From Megascapheus bottae (lineage: Eukaryota; Chordata; Mammalia; Rodentia; Geomyidae): a stretch of 64,000 bases of DNA. Location: NCBI GenBank assembly GCA_024803745.1, contig JANJXV010000188.1:248001-312000 (forward strand). The letters run 5' to 3'. How positions within the stretch are numbered: position 1 is the stretch's first letter; every line of letters begins with the position of its first letter. The position numbers and the translations under genes are program-made. The notes beneath the pieces were generated by a model, which was given only the letters and a program-made list of their open reading frames with translations, ran no database searches and was not told the DNA's origin. Below are positions 45,425 to 54,815 of the stretch, piece by piece.

Positions 45425-48335
45425 TGTTGTTTTTTATTGTAATTAGTAAAAGGGTTACATGATATTTGCCAGATAGAAGGTGCATTAATTCACATACATT
45501 GATACCCTTTCACATGTCTTGGTACCCATTTCCCTCCCCCCCACACCCCCTCCCGTCTTGGTTTTCCCCCCTTCCCTATCAAATTTCAAATATCCAAATA
45601 CAAATAAATTCAATATATCAGATAACAAAGTGAGATACTATACCAATATGAGATAACCAAGGGATAGCAAAGGAGATGAGAGACAACATAGTACATTAAG
45701 GACAACAATCATTCATTATATGGCTTTTGTTTCAATATCCTGGAGGTCCTTTCAATTAGCTTCACATTATATGGCCTTATGTATCAAGATTTTGCTCTAT
45801 TGCAGATCTCTGCTAGTAGAGCCCAAGGTTTCTACTGGTTATGACGAATGAGGGAAACCATTGAGCCTAAGTTCCTTTGAGTCTGGCTTACTTCACTTAA
45901 TATGACTTTTTCTAAGTCTTTCCATTTCCTAACAAATGGGGTGTTGTCATTCTTTCTGACAGCAGCATAGAATTCCATTGTGTACAAATACCACAACTTG
46001 TTGATCCACTCATCAACTGAGGGACATCTGGGTTGGTTCCATATCTTTGCTATGGTGAATAGTGCTGCAATGAATATTGTTGTGCTAGTGGATTTAGTAT
46101 GTCCTTGTTTCTGGATGGTTGGGTAAATGCCAAGTAGTGGAATTGCTGGGTCAAAGGGGAGTTCTATGTTTAGCCTTTTGAGCCACTGCCACACTGCTTT
46201 CCATAGTGGTTGAAGGAGTTTGCACTCCCACCAACAGTGTAGTAGTGATCCCTCCTGGCCACATCCCCTCCAACATCTGTTGTTATTCGTTTTCCTGATC
46301 CTGGCCATTCTAACTGGAGTGAGGTGGAATCTTAGAGTTGTTTTGATTTGCATTTCTTTTATGACCAGAGATGTTGAGCATTTCTTCATGTATCTATAGG
46401 CCATTTTTGCTTCTTCTTCAGAGAAGACTCTCTTTAAGTCTTTGGCCCATTTTTTTTAATGGGATGGTTGTTACTTTGGAGATTAGTTTTGGAGTGATTC
46501 AATTTTTTGAGTTGTTGATATATTTTAGATATGAGGCCTTTGTCCGTTGTTTGGTTGGTGAAGATCTTCTCCCACTCTGTAGGCTTCCTGATTACTTTAC
46601 TAGCTATGTCCTTTGCCATACAAAAGCTCTGCAGTTTAATGCAGTCCCACTTATCCAGCCTTTCTCTGATTTATTGTGATTCTTGGTCCTTATTAAGAAA
46701 GTTTCGACCTGTGCCAAGGAGGCCTAGTGTATCTCCTATTCCTTCCTGTAATGTTTTCAGTGTGTCAGCTTTTACCTCCAGGTCTTTGATCCATTTGGAG
46801 TTAATTCTAGTGCAAGGTGACAACGAAGGATCTAGCTTTAGTTTTCTGCAGGTGCTTAACCAGTTCTGCCAGCACAACTTGTTGAAGACGCTGTCTTTCT
46901 TCCATTCTATTTTTGGCTCCCTTGTCAAAGATTAGGTGGCCATAGTTCTGTGGTTTAATATCTGGGTCCTCAGTTCTATTCCATTGGTCTTCAGGCCTGT
47001 TCCTGTGCCAGTACCAAGCTGTTTTGAGAATTATAGCTCTGTAATAGAGTCTAAAGTTTGGAAATGAAATTCCTCCAGCGCTGTTCTTTCTGCTAAGAAG
47101 TGTTTTTGCTATACGGGGTCTTTTATTATTCCATATGAAATTTTGGATTGCGTTTTCTATTTCTTTAAAGAATGACATTGGGATATTGATGGGTATTGCG
47201 TTGAATTTGTAGATAGCTCTTGGCAAGATTGTCATTTTCACAATGTTGATTCGTCCAATCCAGGAGCATGGGAGGTTTTTCCATTTCCTTAGTTCTGCTT
47301 TAATTTCCTTTTTTAGGGTTTTAAAGTTTTCGTCAAAAAGGTCCTTTACATTCTTAGTTAAGCTAATTCCTAGGTACTTTATTTTTTTATTTTTTATTTT
47401 TTTATTGTAATTAGTAAAAGGGTTACATGATATTTGCCAGATAGAAGGTGCATTAATTCACATACATTGATACCCTTTCACATGTCTTGGTACCCGTTTC
47501 CCTCCCCCCCCACACCCCCCACCCGTCTTGGTTTTCCCTCCTTACCTATCAAATTTCAAATACCCAAATACAAATAAATTCAATATATCAGATAACAAAG
47601 TGAGATACTATACCAATATGAGATAACCAAGGGACAGCAAAGGAGATGAGAGACAACATAGGTACCTTATTTTTTTTTGAAGCTATTGTGAAAGGAGTTT
47701 CTTTCCTGATTATTGCCTCGTTCCTCTCACTGTTGGCGTAAAGGAAGGCAGTTGATTTTTGAGGGTTGATTTTATAGCCTGCTACTCTTCCTAAGTTTTG
47801 AATCAGCTCAAGGAGCTTGGGAGTATAGTCTATCCCACTTTTCAGATGACATGATTCTGTATTTAAAGAATCCTATAGACTCTTATTGCTTTTTCTATTT
47901 CATTACTTGAAGTGGGTCTGTTTAGTAGATTTAGATCTTCATGGTTCAGTTTGGTTATTTCAATATTTGCTGGAAATTCGTCCATCTCTTCTAGATTTTC
48001 AAATTTGTTGGCATGAAGATTTGACAAGTAATCCCTTGGGATGCTCTGGATATTGGTAATTTCTGTTGTTATATTGCCCTTCTTGTCTATAATTTTGTTT
48101 ATTTAGGTGTCTCCCTTCATTTTTTGATCTGATTTGGTAAGATTCTGTCAGTTTTGTTAATTTTTTCCAAGAACCAACTCCTTGTTTGTGGATTCTGGGG
48201 TTTTTTGGATTCTTAATTCATTTGATTCTGCTTTACTTTTAATAATTTGTTTCCTTCTACTAGATTTTGGTTGGGTTTGGTACTCTTTTTCCAGCATTTT
48301 AAGTTGTACCATTAAATTGTTGGTTTGAGATGTTT
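45425..48335 (-). mobile_element. LINE-1, - strand, with a nested 3' UTR insertion
   Basis: This reverse L1 runs from its poly(A) end at 45425 through an ORF2 C terminus open for 190 codons (45832-46404), and continues to 47390 and then 47665-48335. The break contains a second L1 3' UTR (47391-47664) flanked by similar GGTAC(T/C)TTATTTT sequences. An internal rearrangement lies near 47820-47890. Confidence 0.9.
47391..47664 (-). mobile_element. Very short LINE-1 3' UTR insertion nested in another L1
   Basis: About 270 bp, nearly identical to the 3' UTR at 45430-45700, with a T-rich (poly-A reverse) start. It interrupts the surrounding L1 with a likely target duplication around GGTACTTTATTTT. 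Confidence 0.88.
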
Positions 48336-48479
48336 CTGTAGTAAAACGTATGAAACACACACACACACACAGACACACACACAGCACACACCCAGCACAC
48401 TCACACAGAGCTCACCACATCCAAAGTCACAAATAAGATATTCTATAAAATGAGAAGTTACCTTGTAACTTATAAGACC

Positions 48480-48780
48480 TATAAAACTTACAAAGTAAGT
48501 CTATGATTAGTGTTTTGAAGAAGACCCTCCATACTGATTTCTCTAGTGGATAGACTAATTTCAAACCAACCAACAGTATACTAATATAGTTCATTCTCAC
48601 CTTTCTGCTCCATACTTGCCAGCCTTTGCTGTTGTTTTTTTATGACTTCCATTCTGCCTTGGTGTGATGAAATCAGCACAGATTCTATTTGTATTTTCTT
48701 TATGGTTAAAGAAGTTGAACATTTCTTTAGGTATCAATTAGCCATTTGCATATCTTCTGAGAACCAGACCTCAACATGAA
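48480..48780 (-). mobile_element. Older LINE-1 ORF2 fragment, - strand
   Basis: A diverged reverse copy of the ORF2 distal region (CTTTGCTGTTGTTTTTTTAT, GAAGTTGAACATTTCTTTAG) from an old subfamily. A CA microsatellite (48355-48385) lies between it and the younger cluster. Confidence 0.75.
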
Positions 48781-48835
48781 TGACTTCTCACTTGGCATTT
48801 AAGATACTTTGTTTTTGCCCTTGTGAAAGTTTCAC

Positions 48836-49025
48836 CCAGGCACTGGTAACCCATGCTACTCAGGAATGTGAGATTTGTGGTAACCCAGGCAAAAAAAAAT
48901 CCCTAAGATGGTTGTCTCTGTTTAACAAACAAAAGGCTAGAAGTAGAGATAATATGACTGAATTGGTAGAGTAACTTCTCTTGATCAAAAGAAGCCAAAG
49001 GAGTTCATGAGTTGAAGCTCCCAAG
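48836..49025 (+). repeat. Composite B1/ID-type SINE, + strand
   Basis: A diverged copy with CATGCTACTCAGGAATGTGA, GGCTAGAAGTAGAGATAATA and TTCATGAGTTGAAGCTCCC. Confidence 0.75.
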
Positions 49026-50148
49026 ACATATGCTCACGATGAGATCCATCCTCACTGGGAAGGCACGTCCTCAGTCCAAAATACATGACTCAAATTGGCA
49101 AGCTGGAAAAGGCAAAGGCTAAGGAACTGGCTACTAAGCTGGGTTAGATGTGCAATGTTGATTTCTCTGTACATGAAGATAATAAATCTGTTCTTCCTCC
49201 AGTGGAAAAAATGTTTAAAGAATAGATGAAAATGTGTACTTTTCAGGTGAAAGGGTATGTTAAAAATTAGATTATAAGGATGAATATAGAAAGAGAAAAG
49301 AACATATTTTCAAACTTAAATTTTGTAGGACAAAACTAAGATATAAGTAGAAGGTAACAGAAGAGACTTAGAGGATGAGTGATTTGAAGCAGGAAGAAGT
49401 CAAGGATTTGCTATAATTGTCAAAGTATTTGCTACAAAACACTATCACACACACACACACATAGGCAGAGGCAAAGAGAGAGGGAGAAGAGAGAAAAGCA
49501 GGCATGTAAGCTGAGGTAGAAAGTAAGCAAGAACACTACAGCAAAATACTTAGAATTACATAATCTGAGGAATAGGAATATGCGTATTCATTATGCTTGT
49601 CTCTCTACATTCTTATGTTTGCAAATGTTCACAATACAATTCAAATAATACAATTACATAGGGACTACAATTCTAGTTGGTAATGTGGGTTCCTGCTTGC
49701 ATTTGCACTCAGCACCTGGCACGTGCTTGGCCAGCATTCTCCCACTTCAGGTATATGCTCAGCTCTGTTTTGCTTCAATGCTTTTTTTAGATAAAGTACC
49801 TCCTACATTTTCCTGAGCTGGCATCAGTCTGAAACCCATTTCTATGTCTCCCACCCAATGAGGGCTGTAGATGAGAAGCACCCGGCCCATCTTGCTGGTT
49901 GAGAATGAGGTCCTGCTTATTTTGCCTAAGCTGGTTGGAATCACAACCATCCTGATCTTCCCACCTGGGAATCTGGAATTATACATGAGGACCAGCGTTC
50001 TTTTCATTACATTAATGAAAAATAAAGTCTTAATATTTCTCAATTGGAAATTTTGAGACAGCAACACTTCAGAAGAAACAGTACCAATACCAAATGAGTA
50101 TTTGTGAGTGTATTTTTACACTGGAACAAAGGTTTCTTGAGCTCATTT

Positions 50149-50162
50149 CTGCTCTTTTCTAG
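50149..50162 (+). promoter_or_regulatory. Tpte: Orphaned Tpte 3' splice site, left of the provirus
   Basis: The sequence CTGCTCTTTTCTAG is a strong pyrimidine tract plus AG and lies immediately before the LTR. It is the acceptor that served the exon now at 54754. The target duplication recreated an AG on the right without the tract. This intact acceptor now faces LTR sequence. Confidence 0.85.
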
Positions 50163-50163
50163 G

Positions 50164-50716
50164 TGTTGCTCCTCTCGGGGCAGCAACACAGGAACGGGTA
50201 GGGACACACAGGGCCAGCCTGTAGTCCCCCGGGGGCCGAGCGAGATGGTAAGTGTCGAAGACCCAGCCCTCCCCCAATCACCGGGGAAGAAAAAACCACA
50301 CTGAGTCAGAAGCAGTGTTAAACATGAAAGCGCATCAGATCTCTCTGCTGATCTCTGCTGATCTCTCGTTCTCTCTGATGCTCTTCGATGCTCTCCTCCT
50401 TTATTGCCTCAGACAATTAGTTATATACTGTTAGGGTAGGAGAAGGTGGGCACTGGGAAGCTAGCCAATAGGAAGAGGGCCCCTGTGCTACCACTAAGGG
50501 TCTGGGTGGGGCTTTCAGGTACTGGGCAGGACAGGTGCAGGAAAGCGCGCGAGACTTGAGCTGCTGCGAGACCCGCGAAACTGCGGGGGGTTCAATCGAG
50601 TCACGTACACAGAGATGCCTTTAGAGAGGTATGCAAAAGACCGAATGCCTAGACAAAGCCCTATAATTGCAGCTGAGCCAGAATCAGGCCTCAGAGATGG
50701 AGGCTAGGCCCCAACA
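50164..50716 (-). repeat. Provirus 3' LTR (left copy)
   Basis: This is a 553-bp copy of the LTR. The poly(A) signal (minus-strand AATAAA) is at 50400-50405, where proviral transcripts would end. The last codons of the fused ORF run into this LTR. On the + strand it carries a consensus 5' splice site, ATG|GTAAGT, at 50245-50253, in the same orientation as Tpte. Confidence 0.95.
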
Positions 50717-53700
50717 ATTCCCCCTTTTTTGTTTTATTAATTGAGATTTAAGGACATGGTTATATCTTTCTACTATTGCTTGTCCTCTGGGATTATGAGG
50801 GATGCCAGTAGTATGGGTAATTTGCCATTGTTTAAAGAAGTCATCAAGAGACTTGCTTACAAAACATGGACCGTTATCGGTTTTTATTTGGTCTGGCAAT
50901 CCGAGAGTAGCAAAACATTGAAGAAAATGACTGATAGCATGTTTAGCTCTCTCCCCGGAATGGGCTGTAGCCCAACAGGCATGGGAAAAGGTGTCTATTG
51001 TTAAAAAAATGTATTTAAGTTTTCCAAAAAAGGGAAAATGTGTAACATCCGTTTGCCACAGATTATTAGGCCTAAGACCTCGAGGGTTAACACCACCCAT
51101 TTGGAGCTGTGGAACCTGTAAGAAAGGGTGGCATGACTTGCAGGTCCTAATAATCTTTTTTAGGTCTTTAATAGCAACTTGGGGAAATCTGTGGTGTAGT
51201 CCCCTCCAGTTGGCATGTGTGAGCCGATGGAAAGAGATAGCCTCCTGTAAAGTGTAACATTCAGGATTAGAGGCTAACTGGTCAGCGAGGGCATTGCCTT
51301 TGGTCAAAATACTTGGAAGGCTTTGATGTCCCCTCAGATGTTGAATAAACATAGGAGCAATCCTTTGTTTGAGCAAATTTCTAGCTTGAATCATCAAAGG
51401 AGTGATGGGGTTACTATCAAGTTTAATATGAGCTTCTATGAGGTTAGGTAACAAATTGACCACATACAGGCTATCTGAGAATAGGTTAAGAGGACCAGTA
51501 ACCTCAGATAAAGCTAAGACCACCGCATAAAGTTCCTTAAACTGCGCTGAGCCCTGTATTTCATGAGACAGGGTCACTGCAGGAGAAGAATTGCCTTTAC
51601 CTGGGGAGAAAATAACAACAGAAACCCCCTTCTTGCCTCCATCCGTGAATACGGTGGGGAAGGAGGGATCAACTTCACTTAGAAAAAGTTTTGGAGGTCG
51701 CCACTCCAGCTGACTAAAGGAGCGCATCCATTTATGGGGACCATAATGACAATCCACTTTACCTGGAAAGCCTTCCATGGCTATTGCAAGTCTAGCATTA
51801 TTTCTTTGTAGCCAAGAGAAATCATTAATCCTAAAAGGGACAATAAGAGAGTGGGGCTCACTCCCAAAAAGACGAGTGGATAAGTCTCGTCCTTTGACAA
51901 TGCAATCTGCCATCTGGTCAGTCATGGAGTAAACTCTAGGTGTTCCTCCGACTGACAGGTGAATCCAGTGAAGAGGTTCCCCTTCCTGGCCTAAAAGGGC
52001 AGTGAAGAGGGTCTGTCCTGATAGGACATAGAGCGTTAGGGGCATAGCAGGATCATACCTCTTTAAGGCTGCTTCATTGATAGCTAATGGAATTTTATTT
52101 AGAGCCTCTTTATGATCAGTTGACAATGTTACTATGGAGGTCAGATCAAGACCCTTTAAGAGATCAAAAAGAGGTGTGAGGGTTGCAGTGGTTATAGAGA
52201 TCCATGGTCTCATCCAATTAATTTCACCAAGAAGTTTTTGAAGTTGGGGCAGGGTATAAGTATCTTGGATAGATAATTGGGGTTTTAAAGGAGACACAAC
52301 ATCCAGTGTTAGGACAGATCCCAGGATTTTAAAGGGGGGTATCTTTTGGATTTTTTCTGGGGCAATTTGGAAGCCATTATCTTTTAACAGTTGGAGACAT
52401 TTATTAAAAGGACAATCTAAATGCTGAGTGTCTGGGCTTCCTATAATGATATCATCCATATATATATAGAAAAGTGAGCCTGTCTCCTCGTTAGGAGGGG
52501 ATAAGACTCTAGACATATAGTCCTGACATATAGGAGGACTATTGGCCATACCTTGAGGTAGAACTGTCCATTCAAAACGCAAATCAGGGCCCTTATAATT
52601 TAATGAAGGAAGGGAGAAGGCAAACTTCTCAGTATCTTCCGGGTGGAGAGGAATAGAAAAAAAACAGTCTTTGATGTCTATGACTATGAGATATTGGTCA
52701 TTAGGAATGGCAGGTATCCAGGGAATCCCCCTTTGGGGGGTCCCAAAAAGTTCCATCCTCTCATTTATTTTTCTCAAATCTTGGAGTAGTCTCCACTTGC
52801 CATTAGGCTTTTTAATCACAAATACTGGGGAGTTCCAAGGGCTCAAAGACTTCCTTTTTATGCTTTTCTCAACTCTATCAACAAAAGTAGACAGGTCCTC
52901 TCTTGGTCTTTGGTTAATTTCTGCTATAGGAGACTCAGAGGGACCCTCCTTCAGTTTTCTCCAGGCCACTAGGCCCAAAGCTCTAATCTGATCCTGATAG
53001 GGAGGGGGGATGGTGGCCTGCTGGATCCCCGTTGAGTACTGATCGGAGGTCCCTGCAAGCATCCCCAAAGTAATGGGGATTACAGGTTGCACATGTTGGT
53101 TCCTCTCCGCCTGTTGGCGGCATTCTTCTTTATACAGGGCACACCACTTAATGAAAAGCGGGCCTGGAAGAACTGCTTTGGCTAGAGCCATCCAATCGGC
53201 TGCAGTACATGGTTGATGAGCAAGGCCTTGGAGGATGGTTTCCGTCCAAGGAGCATTAGGGCCAACTTCTAAGACAGCTTTTTTGAGTTCCTTAAGGTCG
53301 CCAGGCTCCCAGGGATACCCGGTTGCAGGGCGGTTACCACCCGGGTCAATATTAACCAGGAATAGCTGGCAGGACTCCGGGCCAGGTTCAAATGGTGCCT
53401 CACTAGTGACACTGTCTGTTGGGGTCACGCTCTCCGGCCTCTCTGACACACTTCCATTCAAAGGCTGCAATATCTTGTGGACCTCAGAAGCACCATGCAG
53501 AAGCCTGTCTGGTGAATGGAGCCCTGGCAGGCCCAGACCCTCCTGTGAGACTACTGAGGGTGGATGGAGCCCTGGCGCTGTGGGGGTTGAGAAACTACCT
53601 GGGCAGCACAGGCTCGGACGCTCCTGTGAGACTACTGAGGGCTCATGGCCTGGGTTTGATGGGGGAGGGGTAAAGGGTGGCTCCTTCTCATCTCCCTGAG

Positions 53701-54085
53701 GGGAACTTGGCCTTTCAGTAGATAATGAGAGATTAGCATCTCCGCAGGGAGTAAGGGAGGCATCTGGCCTCTCTTTGTTAACTGTGTCCCCAGGGGACCC
53801 AACCCTCTCCTTGGAAAGTTGAGGAGAAAAACTAGACTTTAAGACTGAATAAACTCCTCCTGAAGGAATCTCCCCTTGATTTATCTGGGCTTTTCCGATT
53901 AGATGCTCAATTTTGTCCCAAGTATTCCAGTCTACCAAGTTGCTAGTTGGCAGCCACAGGGCGATTTTAACTAAAGTATCCCAAACTTTACATGTCTGTG
54001 CAACTAAAATCTCTAACCCTCGACTTTTAAGGAAGAGCTTAAGAGAGTCGAGGGAAGGCTCATTCTTAGAAAGGTTCTTTCCCAT
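50684..54085 (-). CDS. Proviral Gag-Pol fusion ORF (matrix, part capsid, RT, RNase H, truncated integrase)
   Basis: A single open frame runs from a Gag Met (MGKNLSK, with a myristoylation-type Gly2 and Ser6) to a stop inside the 3' LTR. The open frame also extends upstream to a Met at 54148; residue numbers count from there. Domains: matrix 22-115; proline-rich linker to about 258; capsid to about 427, ending in a major-homology-like stretch (REDLSTFVDRVEKSI). It then runs straight into RT at SPWNSPVFVIKKPNGKWRLL. YMDD is at 563-566 and RNase H (TDGG near 834) has D, E, D, D in place. Integrase has HX3H and CX2C, then a DDE triad at 1034, 1091 and 1127 with 35 residues between the last two. 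Missing are late capsid, zinc knuckles, protease, the RT start, the integrase C terminus and env. The fusion is in frame, as in mouse IAP I-delta-1 elements. No autonomous replication is expected. Confidence 0.93.
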   Translation of the reverse strand: MGKNLSKNEPSLDSLKLFLKSRGLEILVAQTCKVWDTLVKIALWLPTSNLVDWNTWDKIEHLIGKAQINQGEIPSGGVYSVLKSSFSPQLSKERVGSPGDTVNKERPDASLTPCGDANLSLSTERPSSPQGDEKEPPFTPPPSNPGHEPSVVSQERPSLCCPGSFSTPTAPGLHPPSVVSQEGLGLPGLHSPDRLLHGASEVHKILQPLNGSVSERPESVTPTDSVTSEAPFEPGPESCQLFLVNIDPGGNRPATGYPWEPGDLKELKKAVLEVGPNAPWTETILQGLAHQPCTAADWMALAKAVLPGPLFIKWCALYKEECRQQAERNQHVQPVIPITLGMLAGTSDQYSTGIQQATIPPPYQDQIRALGLVAWRKLKEGPSESPIAEINQRPREDLSTFVDRVEKSIKRKSLSPWNSPVFVIKKPNGKWRLLQDLRKINERMELFGTPQRGIPWIPAIPNDQYLIVIDIKDCFFSIPLHPEDTEKFAFSLPSLNYKGPDLRFEWTVLPQGMANSPPICQDYMSRVLSPPNEETGSLFYIYMDDIIIGSPDTQHLDCPFNKCLQLLKDNGFQIAPEKIQKIPPFKILGSVLTLDVVSPLKPQLSIQDTYTLPQLQKLLGEINWMRPWISITTATLTPLFDLLKGLDLTSIVTLSTDHKEALNKIPLAINEAALKRYDPAMPLTLYVLSGQTLFTALLGQEGEPLHWIHLSVGGTPRVYSMTDQMADCIVKGRDLSTRLFGSEPHSLIVPFRINDFSWLQRNNARLAIAMEGFPGKVDCHYGPHKWMRSFSQLEWRPPKLFLSEVDPSFPTVFTDGGKKGVSVVIFSPGKGNSSPAVTLSHEIQGSAQFKELYAVVLALSEVTGPLNLFSDSLYVVNLLPNLIEAHIKLDSNPITPLMIQARNLLKQRIAPMFIQHLRGHQSLPSILTKGNALADQLASNPECYTLQEAISFHRLTHANWRGLHHRFPQVAIKDLKKIIRTCKSCHPFLQVPQLQMGGVNPRGLRPNNLWQTDVTHFPFFGKLKYIFLTIDTFSHACWATAHSGERAKHAISHFLQCFATLGLPDQIKTDNGPCFVSKSLDDFFKQWQITHTTGIPHNPRGQAIVERYNHVLKSQLIKQKRGNCWGLASISEA
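50717..50731 (-). other. Polypurine tract of the provirus
   Basis: The minus strand reads CAAAAAAGGGGGAAT directly against the TGTTGG start of the 3' LTR. This is the standard plus-strand primer position and composition. It overlaps the end of the fused ORF, which shows that the integrase C terminus and everything beyond it are deleted. Confidence 0.85.
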
Positions 54086-54101
54086 ATTTGATGGGAGTAC
54101 A

Positions 54102-54107
54102 CTTACC
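54102..54107 (-). promoter_or_regulatory. Candidate proviral leader splice donor
   Basis: The minus strand reads CGG|GTAAGT shortly before the Gag Met at 54085. This is the usual place for the major donor of a betaretrovirus-like element. With env absent it may serve only aberrant splicing. Confidence 0.55.
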
Positions 54108-54176
54108 CGCAGTCCGATTAGCTCGTCGGCGGTGAGTTTCTCGAGCACGTGGAGCCCTCACATGGGCGGCAAAGTT

Positions 54177-54194
54177 TCCTCACACGGGGCACCA
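54177..54194 (-). other. Primer-binding site matching elongator tRNA-Met
   Basis: Two bases inside the 5' LTR, the minus strand reads TGGTGCCCCGTGTGAGGA. This is complementary over 18 bases to the 3' end (with CCA) of mammalian elongator tRNA-Met as I know it. Mouse IAP uses tRNA-Phe, so this marks a different lineage. Confidence 0.82.
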
Positions 54195-54196
54195 GC

Positions 54197-54749
54197 TGTT
54201 GCTCCTCTCGGGGCAGCAACACAGGAATGGGGAGGGACACACAGGGCCAGCCTGTAGTCCCCTGGGGGCCTAGCGAGATGGTAAGTGTCAAAGACCCAGC
54301 CCTCCCCCAATCACCAGGGAAGAAAAAACCACTCTGAGTCAGAAGCAGTGTTAAACATGAAAGCGCATCAGATCTCTCTGCTGATCTCTGCTGATCTCTC
54401 GTTCTCTCTGATGCTCTTCGATGCTCTCCTCCTTTATTGCCTCAGACAATTAGTTATGTACTGTTAGGGTAGGAGAAGGGAGGCACTGGGAAGCTAGCCA
54501 ATAGGAAGAGGGCCCCTGTGCTACCACTAAGGGTCTGGGTGGGGCTTTCAGGTACTGGGCAGGACAGGTGCAGGAAAGCGCGGGAGACTTGAGCTGCTGC
54601 AAGACCCACGAAACTGCGGGGGGTTCAATCGAGTCACGTACACAGAGATGCCTTTAGAGAGGTATGCAAAAGACCGAATGCCTAGACAAAGCCCTATAAT
54701 TGCAGCTGAGCCAGAATCAGGCCTCAGAGATGGAGGCTAGGCCCCAACA
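54197..54749 (-). repeat. Provirus 5' LTR (right copy)
   Basis: This LTR starts TGTTGGGGCC in the viral sense, the usual opening of IAP/ERVK LTRs, and ends CAACA. It carries a CCTATTGGCTAG CCAAT-type box and, further on, an AATAAA poly(A) signal inside GGCAATAAAGG. The right edge is followed directly by the duplicated CTAGG, which is also the Tpte acceptor. Confidence 0.95.
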
Positions 54750-54753
54750 CTAG

Positions 54754-54815
54754 GACGAACAGGCACAATGATATCTATTCTACTTCTTGCCACTGGCACG
54801 TTTTTAACCGCAAAG
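54754..54815 (+). CDS. Tpte: Tpte phosphatase exon completing the P-loop; splice acceptor disrupted by provirus
   Basis: This 62-nt exon completes Gly and encodes RTGTMISILLLATGTFLTAK, including the catalytic Arg of CX5R. It ends at the donor GTAGGA. The acceptor is now CCCCAACACTAG: the AG remains, but the pyrimidine tract has been displaced about 4.6 kb upstream by the provirus, whose LTR ends 4 bp before the exon. The expected pre-insertion acceptor (CTGCTCTTTTCTAG) survives on the far side at 50149-50162. Splicing into this exon is therefore predicted to be weakened. Skipping would remove the catalytic Arg. Confidence 0.9.

Larger units (their letters stand above)
39371..50158. other. Large Tpte intron separating the two halves of the P-loop
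   Basis: This intron is dominated by a nested L1 cluster (40565-48335). Unique or very old sequence (39400-40560) precedes it. After it come an older antisense L1 piece (48480-48780), a composite SINE (48836-49025), a CA run (49445-49462) and a diverged antisense SINE (about 49680-49990). Its 3' splice site is split by the provirus. Confidence 0.75.
50164..54749 (-). mobile_element. Class II (IAP-like) endogenous provirus, complete with both LTRs
   Basis: This 4,586-bp provirus is antisense to Tpte. It has TG...CA LTRs of 553 bp at each end and a perfect 5-bp target duplication CTAGG (50159-50163 and 54750-54754). The order in its own sense is 5' LTR (right), primer-binding site, splice donor, Gag-Pol fusion ORF, polypurine tract, 3' LTR (left). 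There is no env, and internal deletions removed the end of Gag, the protease and part of the polymerase start. By hand alignment the LTRs differ at 13 of 553 positions, several of them CpG transitions, so insertion is recent on a rodent time scale. It is described here as a genomic fossil with deletions. Confidence 0.95.

Noticed and set aside
45832..46404. 190-residue minus-strand ORF
   Set aside because: It is an L1 ORF2 C terminus in a 5'-truncated, rearranged element.
49759..50067. 102-residue minus-strand ORF just upstream of the provirus
   Set aside because: It overlaps a diverged antisense SINE and shows no splice or family signal.
50684..54148. The 1,154-codon minus-strand ORF as a domesticated host gene
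   Set aside because: It lies between two closely similar LTRs with a target duplication, primer site and polypurine tract, so it is a recent provirus; no sign of domestication is visible.
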